The translations under genes and the position numbers were made by a program. DNA of 64,000 nucleotides from Caulobacter sp. (GTDB lineage Bacteria > Pseudomonadota > Alphaproteobacteria > Caulobacterales > Caulobacteraceae): NCBI GenBank assembly GCA_016125585.1, contig WGLL01000006.1:124001-188000 (forward strand). Direction: 5' to 3'. The notes beneath the pieces were generated by a model. The model had not been told where the DNA came from, did no database searches, and was given only the letters and a program-made list of their open reading frames with translations. The first letter of the stretch is position 1. Each line of letters starts with the position of its first letter. Shown in pieces: positions 17,884-25,102 of the stretch.

Positions 17884-18445
17884 GGCCGTCCATCAGGATA
17901 TCGACCAGCCGCAGGGCGCTGGCGTTCCAGTCGGGGCCGGTCGGGGCGTAGGCGAAGCCGACGACGGCGTGCAGCAGGTCGGCGGGGTCGGCGTCGGCGC
18001 GGATCTCGCCGGCGGCCCGGGCTCGTTCGACCAGGGTCGTCATGGCCTCCCGGATCATCACCCCGGAGGCGGCGAACACCTGCGAGGGGCCCCCGACCAT
18101 GCCGCCCAGGGCCGGGGCGATGACCTTCTTGGCCGCCACATAGTCGATGAAGGAGCGCATCCACTGATGCAGCGCCTCGCCGGGCGGCAGGGTTTCCAGC
18201 AGGCGGGTCGCGCCATCGGCCAGGGCCTGGACCTCACGGCGGTAAACGGCCTCGACCAGGGCGTCGCGGGTGGGGAAGTGGCGATAGAGGGTGCCGATGC
18301 CGACTTCCGCGCGGCGGGCGATCTCTTCCAGGCTGACGTCCGGGCCGGTCTCGGCGAAGCCGGCCTTGGCGGCCTCCAGCAGGCGCTCGCGATTGCGCTG
18401 ACTGTCGGCGCGCGGCTTGCGGCGGACGGTGTCGGCAGCGGTCAC
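17870..18445 (-). CDS. TetR/AcrR-family transcriptional regulator
   Basis: 191 residues. The N-terminal HTH is clear: RERLLEAAKAGFAETG, then SLEEIARRAEVGIGTLYRHF at about 36-57, which is the TetR signature. The ligand domain ends RLVDILMDGLRVR. It is divergent from an SDR gene, and two matching dyads lie in the gap (18466-18504), so it most likely represses that SDR and itself. Similar TetR/SDR pairs occur in many proteobacteria, but the inducer is not known. Confidence 0.93.
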   Translation of the reverse strand: MTAADTVRRKPRADSQRNRERLLEAAKAGFAETGPDVSLEEIARRAEVGIGTLYRHFPTRDALVEAVYRREVQALADGATRLLETLPPGEALHQWMRSFIDYVAAKKVIAPALGGMVGGPSQVFAASGVMIREAMTTLVERARAAGEIRADADPADLLHAVVGFAYAPTGPDWNASALRLVDILMDGLRVR

Positions 18446-18465
18446 GACAAAGACTCCTTGCTAAA

Positions 18466-18504
18466 CGGAGGAACCCTCCGTATATAAACCGGAGACCTCC
18501 TCCG
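18466..18504. promoter_or_regulatory. Two tandem TetR operator candidates (CGGAG-N5-CTCCG)
   Basis: CGGAGGAACCCTCCG at 18466-18480 and CGGAGACCTCCTCCG at 18490-18504 share the same 15-bp dyad plan, CGGAG-N5-CTCCG, each flanked by A/T-rich bases (TAAA, TATA, TTTTA). Their starts are 24 bases apart. They sit in the 120-base gap between the divergent tetR and SDR genes, where promoters for both must lie. Confidence 0.75.
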
Positions 18505-18567
18505 TTTTAACGACGCAGCCACCGATTGGCAATGCGCGCGGCCGGGGTCCTCATCGGGAGACCAGAC

Positions 18568-19524
18568 ATGACCGCATCCTTCGGCGCCACCTCGACCACC
18601 GACGACGTCCTGGCGGGCGTTGATCTTTCCGGAAAGCGCATCCTCGTCACCGGCGTCTCCGCCGGCCTCGGCGTCGAGACCGCCCGCGCCCTGGCCGCCC
18701 ATGGCGCGCAGGTGGTCGGCGCCGCCCGCGACCTGAAGAAGGCGGAAGGGGCGACCCAGGTGGTCCGCGACCAGGCGGCCAACGGCGGCGGGCTGGAACT
18801 GATCGAACTCGACCTCGCTGACCTGAAAAGCGTCCGCGCCTGCGCCGACGCCCTGCTGGCCGACGGCCGGCCGTTCGATGTGGTGATCGCCAACGCCGGG
18901 GTGATGGCCTGTCCCAAGAGTACAACGAAAGACGGTTTCGAGACCCAGTTCGGCACCAATCACTTGGGCCACTTCGTGCTGGTCAACCGCGTCGCCTCGC
19001 TGATCAGGCCGGGCGGCCGACTGGTCAATCTGGCCTCGGCCGGTCACCGCTTCTCGGACGTCAATCTGGACGACCCCAATTTCGAGACCACTGAATACAC
19101 CGAGTTCGGCGCCTATGGCCGCTCCAAGACCGCCAATGTGCTGTTCGCCGTCGAGTTCGACCGCCGTCACAAGGCGCGCGGCGTGCGGGCCGCGGCGGTG
19201 CATCCCGGCGGCATCCAGACCGAACTTGGCCGCCACATGACCCCGGAAACCACCAAGGCGATGATCGACTCCATCACCTCGGCCCAGCCGGCCGGCGAGG
19301 CCTTCAGCTGGAAGACCATCCCGCAGGGCGCGGCGACCTCGGTCTGGGCGGCGGTGGTGGCCGATGCGGCGGATGTCGGCGGCCTCTACTGCGAGGACTG
19401 TCATGTGGCCGAATTGCAGAACGAACCGGGCCTGCGCGGCGGCGTCCGCAGCTACGCCCTCGACGCCGACAACGCCAAGGCGCTGTGGGCCAAGAGCGAG
19501 GAGATGGTCGGCGAGACGTTCTAG
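18568..19524 (+). CDS. Short-chain dehydrogenase/reductase (SDR), TetR-linked
   Basis: 318 residues from the ATG at 18568, preceded by CGGGAGACC; an upstream ATG at 18526 lies in the operator region and was rejected. The cofactor loop is VTGVSAGLGVETA (TGxxxGxG), NAG is in VIANAGVMACP, the catalytic Ser is in ASAGHRFS and YGRSK gives Tyr-x-x-x-Lys. The length and EFGAYGRSKTANVLF resemble the protochlorophyllide-reductase-like/WWOX-like SDRs (extended C-terminus). Substrate unknown. Regulation by the divergent TetR is likely from the paired operators upstream. Confidence 0.88.
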   Translation: MTASFGATSTTDDVLAGVDLSGKRILVTGVSAGLGVETARALAAHGAQVVGAARDLKKAEGATQVVRDQAANGGGLELIELDLADLKSVRACADALLADGRPFDVVIANAGVMACPKSTTKDGFETQFGTNHLGHFVLVNRVASLIRPGGRLVNLASAGHRFSDVNLDDPNFETTEYTEFGAYGRSKTANVLFAVEFDRRHKARGVRAAAVHPGGIQTELGRHMTPETTKAMIDSITSAQPAGEAFSWKTIPQGAATSVWAAVVADAADVGGLYCEDCHVAELQNEPGLRGGVRSYALDADNAKALWAKSEEMVGETF

Positions 19525-19533
19525 GCAAGGAAA

Positions 19534-19707
19534 CTCCTCCCCCCTCGGGGGAGGGGGACCATCGCGCAGCAATGGTGGAGGGGGTCTTCAACACTGGCGG
19601 CGGCGGACCCTGTGTCCGCCGCCGCTGACGTCTGTGGTTACCCCCTCCGACCGCCGCTACGCGCCGGCCACCTCCCCCAAACCGGCGCTTCGTGCATGGG
19701 GGAGGAG
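19534..19707. repeat. 170-bp palindromic repeat, copy 1
   Basis: Begins CTCCTCCCCC and ends GGGGGAGGAG (exact inverted ends). Interior motifs GGACCATCGCGCAGC, ATGGTGGAGGGGGTCTTC, CGCCGCTACGCGCCGG and CCACCTCCCCCA are shared, in the same order and orientation, with copy 2 at 20455-20624. It follows the SDR stop by 10 bases. Together with copy 2 it brackets the P-loop kinase gene. Confidence 0.88.
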
Positions 19708-19820
19708 CGGGGAGGTGCAGCCGGTCCCTCACCCGGTTCAATATGGGGCGATTGTTGACTTCGCAAACCGGGAGTTGGAGGTCGGCTTTCGACCCTTTGC
19801 GGACGCTGGAGCCAAAGAGG

Positions 19821-20372
19821 CTAGTGACTGCTCCGCGCTCGCTTCAGGATGAGCTCGCGCACTTCATCGGCCTCTTGATCGTTCGTCGCGACAAAGGTTT
19901 GGCCCGGATGTTCCTCGATCATTGCGAGTATCCCCGGACGAACCCGGCGCGGAAACCGCCAGATGATCTGGAGGAGCCTTCCGATAATCTTGATTGCAGG
20001 ACAGTCGTCGGGCAGCCCCGGTCGGCTGGAGAAAAGGTATTGCCGGTTTCGTCTTGCGCAGCGGACCATGCAAAGGGGACGTGGAACGTCTAGAAATATC
20101 ACCATGTCCGCGCAGACGAGTACGGCCGGCGAGACTCCCTCGATGACCCAACGAGGGTTCGCGACCAGCCCTGCTATCGCCAAATCTCTCTCGTTGGCCG
20201 GCGTCTTCCTCCAGCCCGGCCGCCAGACAACTTTATCGAGACTATGGACCGGAACCTTGAGGTCGCTCCCCAAGCGGTGCGCCAAGGTCGTCTTGCCGCT
20301 GCCCGCGTTCCCAGTGATGAAGAGCTTGACCACAGGAGAACATGGCAAGGGTTGGGTCCGCTTTCCACCCAT
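19821..20372 (-). CDS. Adenylate kinase-like P-loop NTPase (FlaR-type AAA family)
   Basis: 183 residues. Walker A is GNAGSGKTTL at 21-30, followed by a typical small-kinase pattern: LDKVVWRPGW, WVIEGVSPAVL, DMVIFLDVPR (Walker B-like), RCARRNRQ. Such proteins are annotated as adenylate kinase-like or FlaR-related; the phosphoryl acceptor is unknown. The start at 20372 is the furthest ATG; a GTG about 14 codons in (just before KLFITGNAG) is possible. GC content is visibly lower than that of its neighbours, and the gene sits alone between two direct copies of a 170-bp repeat, which suggests it was acquired as a unit. Confidence 0.75.
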   Translation of the reverse strand: MGGKRTQPLPCSPVVKLFITGNAGSGKTTLAHRLGSDLKVPVHSLDKVVWRPGWRKTPANERDLAIAGLVANPRWVIEGVSPAVLVCADMVIFLDVPRPLCMVRCARRNRQYLFSSRPGLPDDCPAIKIIGRLLQIIWRFPRRVRPGILAMIEEHPGQTFVATNDQEADEVRELILKRARSSH

Positions 20373-20454
20373 AGCCGCTTTTCGGAGCGTCCGCTTCCGG
20401 CTTGGGCACCTTGGCCAACGATTAACGTTTTCACTCTTTCCTCAAGAGCAGTTT

Positions 20455-20624
20455 CCTCCCCCCTCGGGGGAGGGGGACCATCGCGCAGCGATGGTGGAGG
20501 GGGTCTTCAACTCGGGCGGCGGCGGAACCTGCTGCCGCTGCCGCCTGCGTCCGCGGTTACCCCCCCCGTCCGCCGCTACGCGCCGGCCACCTCCCCCACA
20601 TCGGCGCTTCGCGCCTGGGGGAGG
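20455..20624. repeat. 170-bp palindromic repeat, copy 2
   Basis: Second copy of the element at 19534-19707, in the same orientation: CCTCCCCCCTCGGGGG, GGACCATCGCGCAGCG, ATGGTGGAGGGGGTCTTC, CGCCGCTACGCGCCGG, CCACCTCCCCCA and the closing GGGGGAGG. It ends 3 bases before the stop codon of the minus-strand SDR at 20628, so its hairpins could also serve as that gene's 3' end. Confidence 0.88.
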
Positions 20625-20627
20625 CGT

Positions 20628-21386
20628 TTAGAAATCCACCCGCTGGGTCACCGCGCCGTCGCAGATCAGGTTGGCGCCGGTGATGTAGCTGGCGCGGGGG
20701 CTGGCCAGGAACACGGTGGCGTTGGCGATTTCCTCGGGCGCGCCGAGGCGGCCGAGGGGGCTGCGCTCCAGGGTGGTCTTGAAGCGGTCGGGCATGTGCT
20801 GCTCGATCATGTCCCAGACCCCGCCCTTGAAGTAGATCGGCCCAGGGGCGACGACATTGGCGCGGATGTTCTTGGGCCCCAGATCGCGGGCCAGGTTCTT
20901 CACGTAAGGCAGCAGGGCGGCCTTTACGGCGCTGTAGGGTGCGCGGGGACCGGGCACCTCGACGGCGGAAATGGTGCCGATGACCACAATCGACCCGCCG
21001 GCGGGCAGGATTTCAGCCGCCGCCTCGCAGCCCTCGACGGTGCGCAGGATGTCGACCTCGACCGCCTGGCGCCAGCCGGCCGGGGTGTTGCCAAGGCCCA
21101 TGGCGCCGCTGACGTTGGAGACGAAGATGTCCAGCCCGCCCAGCGCCGCCGCCGCGTCGGCGACCAGAGCTTTCAGCGCGCCCTCGACCGCCAAATCGAC
21201 GACCGCGCCCCAGGCCTTGACCCCCTTGGCCTTGAGCGCCGCGACGGCCTCCTCGACCTGATCGGCGTTGCGGGCGCAGAGGGCGACATTGCAGCCCTCC
21301 TCGGCCAGCTGATCGACAATGGCCCGGCCGATGCCGCGCGTGCCGCCGGTGACCAGCGCCGTCTTGCCCTTGAGTCCGAGGTCCAT
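20628..21386 (-). CDS. Short-chain dehydrogenase/reductase (SDR)
   Basis: 252 residues from the ATG at 21386 (MDLGLKGKTALVTGG); a longer frame upstream has no homology-like sequence. TGGTRGIG is the NAD(P) loop, SNVSGAMG occupies the NNAG position, Ser is in IGTISAVEVPG and YSAVK is the catalytic Tyr-Lys pair. The C-terminus (GRLGAPEEIANATVFLASPRASYITGAN, read in parts) is the classical FabG-like end. Substrate unknown; could be a 3-oxoacyl reductase or sugar/steroid dehydrogenase. It lies 200 bases downstream of fkbH on the same strand, separated by a repeat hairpin, so co-transcription is uncertain. Confidence 0.87.
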   Translation of the reverse strand: MDLGLKGKTALVTGGTRGIGRAIVDQLAEEGCNVALCARNADQVEEAVAALKAKGVKAWGAVVDLAVEGALKALVADAAAALGGLDIFVSNVSGAMGLGNTPAGWRQAVEVDILRTVEGCEAAAEILPAGGSIVVIGTISAVEVPGPRAPYSAVKAALLPYVKNLARDLGPKNIRANVVAPGPIYFKGGVWDMIEQHMPDRFKTTLERSPLGRLGAPEEIANATVFLASPRASYITGANLICDGAVTQRVDF

Positions 21387-21523
21387 CTGCCTGCTCCCTT
21401 GTGTTGTCGCGATTGGAAAGGTCGGCGGGCTGGAAGGCAAGCGGCTCCGGTCCGTTCCCATCAGGATGGCCCTGGCCTCCTGCTCCCGTCATCCCGGGCC
21501 CTGCGCCCAAAACGTTACGCACG

Positions 21524-21574
21524 ACCCCTCATCCGTCGGCTGCGCCGACACCTTCTCCCGCAAGGGGAGAAGGG
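21524..21574. repeat. CCTTCTCCC-type intergenic hairpin (half element)
   Basis: CCCCTCATCCGTCGG then CACCTTCTCCCGCAAGGGGAGAAGG; this is the right-hand half of the family seen in full at 14274 and 33132. It lies 16 bases past the fkbH stop on the minus strand. Confidence 0.8.
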
Positions 21575-21589
21575 CGCCCCGAGGCGAAA

Positions 21590-23425
21590 TCACGACCCTC
21601 GGAGGTCGGCGACCAGGTCGGTCGGCAGTTCGGTAGCCGTGTGCAGGTCCAGCCGCCATTCGCCGTCGGCGACCTTTGAGAACCCCATGCGGTCATAGAA
21701 GTTCGCCACCAGGCCGTTGCGGCCGCTGTCGATCCAGCGGCCGGTCAGGGTCTCGGCGCCCGCCGCTCTCGCCTCGGCGATCAGCCGGTTCATCAGGGCC
21801 TGCTCGACGCCGCGCTCCAGCACCCGGCAGGACATCAGCCAGCTGTCGATCACCCAGTCGGGACCCTGGACGCGCCGGACGATGACCACCCCGATCATGC
21901 CGTGGTCGGCGAGGCGGTCCGACAGACGGGCCTGCCAGGTCAGGACGGCCGGATCGGCCTCCAGCGCCGCGACCTCCGTCTCGTTGTAACGACGGGCGGT
22001 CAGGTTGAACTGGTTGGACCTGGCGATCAGCTGGGCGATCCGGCCGCGGCCGACCGCATCGAAGGGCGCGACTGTCAGGGTCATGTCCAGTCCGGCCAGC
22101 CAGGCGTCGTAGTCGCCCCCGGAACGCGCCCTGGCCACGACGGCCCGGGCCGCGTAGGAGGCGGCGCGACCGGCGTCCTCGGCGGTGAGCGGCAGGTGTT
22201 CAAAGACGCCGCTGGCGATCAGGGCGGCGGGATAGCCGGCGGGATCGGCGGGCAGTTCGGGAACCATCGCCTGGGGCAGGGCCTGGCGGACCCAGGCCCG
22301 CTCGGCCGGATTGTCATCCAGCAGCACCAGGGCGGACGGAGACAGATCCAGCGCCTCGGCGATGGCGGTCATGCCGGCGGCCTTGTCGCTCCAGTCGGCA
22401 TGAAAGACGGCAATGTCCTCCAGGCTCAGCAACATTTCCGGATGGGCGAACCCGCGGCGGGCCACCGTCTCGGTGTTCTTCGAACAGACCGCCAGCACCA
22501 CCCCTCGGGTTCGCAGGTGCAGGGCCAGGCGCTGGATGGCGACAAAGGCCTCGCCCTCCGGGGAGCCGGCGCCCAGAACCAGACCCTCAAGCCCGTCATC
22601 GCCGATGACCCCGCCCCAGACAGTGTTGTCGAGATCGAGAACGAGGGCGCGGCCCGCGACTCCGGCCATGGCCGCCAGCAGACGGCACAGATGGTCGGCG
22701 GCCAGCAGGCTGTATTCGGCGGCGAAGGGCAGGCGGGCCGAAAGATACCGGGCCGTATCAAAAAAGCGGCTGGTCCCGACCTCGGCGGCGAGGCCCGCCA
22801 GGTCCCAGACCTGCCAGCCGCCCTCGGCCGCGCCATCGGCCAGGGCGATGTTGCCGTCCAGGATCCGGCGCCGCGCGCTGTCGCCGTTGGCCAGATCGGC
22901 CGAGGCGAGACCGGCGGGAACAGGGGTGGTGGCGAGGATGATCGCCGCGCCCAGTCGGGACCGCAGGCCCGCGGCCAGCTGCGCAGGGTCGTCGCCCGGC
23001 GCCAGCACCAACACCGCGTCCAGGTCATCCTCGCCGGGCAGGGTGATGCGGCCCGCGGCCAGGGCCGGAGCGGTGTCGAACGGCGCCTCCACCACCTCGA
23101 TCAGCAGGCCCCGCGCCAGCCCGGCGGCGGGCAGGTCGGCGGCCAGAAGACTGGTGTTGGCGGCGCCGGCCAGGGCGATGCGAAGCGGGCGAAAGACCGA
23201 CTGGCCTCTTTTGCCGAGGGCCAGGCGAGCGGCCGCCTTGCCGAGTTTGAGGCTGTCGAGAGGGCCGGGACGCTCGCCGGCCAGGCCTTTCAAGGCCAGC
23301 AACGCGGCGGGGGGGATGGCAGATCCGGCGGCGGCCTCGATCCCGGCCATCGCCGCCTTCAGCGCCGCGTCCCAGTCAGGCCGACGTTCGGGCCGCCAGA
23401 AGAAGTCGGCGAGGTCGAGGCTCAT
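21590..23425 (-). CDS. FkbH-like HAD-IIIC protein (predicted glyceryl/acyl loader onto ACP)
   Basis: 611 residues, full length for FkbH-like proteins: an N-terminal SGNH-like region, then a HAD domain with DLDNTVWGGVIGDDG (Asp264, Asp266), CSKNTE and LLDDNPAERAWV, then a C-terminal GNAT-like domain with RSNQFNLTARRYNE and MGFSKV. In polyketide pathways FkbH takes a glyceryl unit from 1,3-bisphosphoglycerate, dephosphorylates it and loads it on an acyl carrier protein. It is the last gene of the MBOAT-SGNH-methyltransferase-ACP-MaoC-FkbH operon; its ATG overlaps the MaoC stop by 4 bases. It is inferred to load the ACP encoded just upstream. Confidence 0.9.
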   Translation of the reverse strand: MSLDLADFFWRPERRPDWDAALKAAMAGIEAAAGSAIPPAALLALKGLAGERPGPLDSLKLGKAAARLALGKRGQSVFRPLRIALAGAANTSLLAADLPAAGLARGLLIEVVEAPFDTAPALAAGRITLPGEDDLDAVLVLAPGDDPAQLAAGLRSRLGAAIILATTPVPAGLASADLANGDSARRRILDGNIALADGAAEGGWQVWDLAGLAAEVGTSRFFDTARYLSARLPFAAEYSLLAADHLCRLLAAMAGVAGRALVLDLDNTVWGGVIGDDGLEGLVLGAGSPEGEAFVAIQRLALHLRTRGVVLAVCSKNTETVARRGFAHPEMLLSLEDIAVFHADWSDKAAGMTAIAEALDLSPSALVLLDDNPAERAWVRQALPQAMVPELPADPAGYPAALIASGVFEHLPLTAEDAGRAASYAARAVVARARSGGDYDAWLAGLDMTLTVAPFDAVGRGRIAQLIARSNQFNLTARRYNETEVAALEADPAVLTWQARLSDRLADHGMIGVVIVRRVQGPDWVIDSWLMSCRVLERGVEQALMNRLIAEARAAGAETLTGRWIDSGRNGLVANFYDRMGFSKVADGEWRLDLHTATELPTDLVADLRGS

Positions 23426-23847
23426 GGCGCCGGATCCGGGGCGATCCGGTCCGTCGGCGCCAGGCTCTGGGTCTTGCCGCTGGCGACCAGCCGCTCGCCT
23501 GCCTTGATGGTGAATCGGCCCTCGACAAGTCCAGCGCCCGGCGACACATGGGCCACCTCAAGCCGCAGCGTGGCCAGTTCGCCGACATAGAGGGGGCCGC
23601 GGAAATCGATGCTCCAGCGCACGGAAACCCCGTCGCCGCCAGGCATCAGGGTTCCGACCACATAGGACAGCTGGGCCAGCATCAGGCCGCCGTAGACGAT
23701 GACGTCGTCATAGCCCCGGGCGCGGGCGAAGGCGGGATCGACATGGACGGCGCTGCGATCGCCGGACAGGGCCGCGAAGGCGATCATCGCGCGATGGTCG
23801 ACGATGAAGGGGTGTTCGACCACCTGTCCGGGCGCGATCGGCGTCAT
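23422..23847 (-). CDS. MaoC-like (R)-hydratase/dehydratase
   Basis: 141 residues, single hot-dog domain. The motif AALSGDRSAVHVDPAFA carries the hydratase-2 dyad Asp30 and His35; the usual Asn of GDxNPxH is Ser. The VIVYGGLMLAQLS helix follows as in MaoC. Active members hydrate trans-2-enoyl thioesters or dehydrate 3-hydroxyacyl thioesters. The ATG at 23847 lies 2 bases after the ACP stop, and the stop overlaps the FkbH start, so this enzyme most likely acts on the ACP-bound product of the operon. Confidence 0.85.
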   Translation of the reverse strand: MTPIAPGQVVEHPFIVDHRAMIAFAALSGDRSAVHVDPAFARARGYDDVIVYGGLMLAQLSYVVGTLMPGGDGVSVRWSIDFRGPLYVGELATLRLEVAHVSPGAGLVEGRFTIKAGERLVASGKTQSLAPTDRIAPDPAP

Positions 23848-23849
23848 CC

Positions 23850-24092
23850 TCACCCCTGTTTGGCGCGGATCAGGGCGGCCAGTTCTCCGAGATTGGCCAG
23901 GCCGGAAATCTCTGCGGTGGTGAAGCGCACGGCGAAGGTGCGTTCGGCCAGGACCATCAGCTGCACATTGGCCAGGCTGTCCCACTGCTCGACGTCGGCG
24001 GCGGCCAGGGCCGGGGTCACCGGGCCGTCGTAGTCGTCGAACAGCTCGCGGATGATCTCTTCCAGTCCGGCCAGGATGGCGGCGTCGTCCAT
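23850..24092 (-). CDS. Acyl carrier protein (dedicated, operon-linked)
   Basis: 80 residues, acidic, four-helix carrier domain. The phosphopantetheine site is EQWDSLANVQLM with Ser39 (DSL). It is not the fatty-acid AcpP, since its sequence diverges (VRFTTAEISGLANLGELAALI in place of the usual C-terminal helix) and no fab genes adjoin. It plays the part of DltC in a Dlt-like scheme: loaded by FkbH and delivered to the MBOAT protein. The MaoC gene begins 2 bases downstream; the methyltransferase ends 71 bases upstream. Confidence 0.9.
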   Translation of the reverse strand: MDDAAILAGLEEIIRELFDDYDGPVTPALAAADVEQWDSLANVQLMVLAERTFAVRFTTAEISGLANLGELAALIRAKQG

Positions 24093-24163
24093 TTGGGCTC
24101 CTTCAGAGCGCGTGTCGAAAGATGGAACCGGTTATCGGAACAAACAGGCGGCAAGCAAAGCCT

Positions 24164-25102
24164 CTAGTCGGCCCGCCGCGCGATGATGACGGTGGAGATG
24201 GCCAGGGCGAACTTTCGCGCCCGCTCCAGACTGGCGCCGGTCGACGGCGCCAGCAGCAACTCCTCGACGACCAGCCCGGCGCCGGACACCAGCTCGACGA
24301 TGGCCTCGGGGGTGGAGAACAGGGTGATGTGATCCGGCGCGGGGGAATTGACCGGCGCGTTGATGAACGCCCGCCCGCCCGGCGCCAGCAGGTCATGGAC
24401 GCGGGCCAGCGCCTTGGCCGGCGTCTCAAGATGTTCCAGCACTTCGGAAAAGCAGATCGAGTCGAACTGCTCCGGCGAGGGTTCGAACAGATTGACCAGG
24501 CTGAGCGGCGGCGGCGCCTTGCCGAGGGCGGCGAAGGTGTGGCGCACCTGATCCAGGCTGGCCGGACTGACATCCCAGCCGGTCGCCTCGCTGGTGCGTG
24601 CGTCGCTGGCGGCGAGATGCAGGAACAGCCCGTGGCCCGGTCCGACCTCGAGATGGCGGGCGCCGGGGCGATTGGCGGGCAGGTAGCGGTCGCGGAACCA
24701 GGCCAGCACGGCGGTATGGTTGGCCCACCACAGCTGCGACAGCAGCAGGCCGTTCATGTAGCGGGTCATGTAGGCGGCGTCGGCGTAGACCAGGGCCTCG
24801 GCCTCGGCGAAGCTCGTCAGGCGGTAGCGGCCCTCGCGGCGGAAGAACAGTTCCTCCTCCAGAACCGCCCCGGCCAGCCATCGGTAGTCGTCGCAGACCG
24901 CGGCGAGAGTCTCGCCGGCGATCCTTTCGATCATCCCCGCCAGGGTTTCGCAGAAGATCGGATCGGCGTCGGCCAGGGCGAACCGCTTGCGCAAGGCGGC
25001 CTCATGTTCCGGGAAGGCCCGCATCTGGGCCTCGATCAGCCGCGTCGTGGCCGGACCGGCGCCGGGGGCGATCTCGCGGGCGGCGTCGACGGCGGCGCTC
25101 AC
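24164..25102 (-). CDS. Class I SAM-dependent methyltransferase
   Basis: 312 residues with a GTG start that overlaps the stop of the upstream gene by 4 bases (GTGA). The SAM-binding glycine motif is LEVGPGHGLF at 151-160, motif II region is ATGWDVSPASLD, and CFSEVLEHLETP is the post-II segment typical of UbiE/Methyltransf_11/23 types. An N-terminal helical region of about 140 residues precedes the Rossmann domain. The position between the SGNH and ACP genes suggests that it methylates the ACP-bound acyl unit or the acceptor sugar, but this is inference. Confidence 0.87.
   Translation of the reverse strand: MSAAVDAAREIAPGAGPATTRLIEAQMRAFPEHEAALRKRFALADADPIFCETLAGMIERIAGETLAAVCDDYRWLAGAVLEEELFFRREGRYRLTSFAEAEALVYADAAYMTRYMNGLLLSQLWWANHTAVLAWFRDRYLPANRPGARHLEVGPGHGLFLHLAASDARTSEATGWDVSPASLDQVRHTFAALGKAPPPLSLVNLFEPSPEQFDSICFSEVLEHLETPAKALARVHDLLAPGGRAFINAPVNSPAPDHITLFSTPEAIVELVSGAGLVVEELLLAPSTGASLERARKFALAISTVIIARRAD

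Noticed and set aside
19534..20624. Composite transposon
   Set aside because: The flanking repeats are direct rather than classical insertion sequence ends, hold no transposase, and are too short to encode one; a passive recombination cassette is the safer reading.
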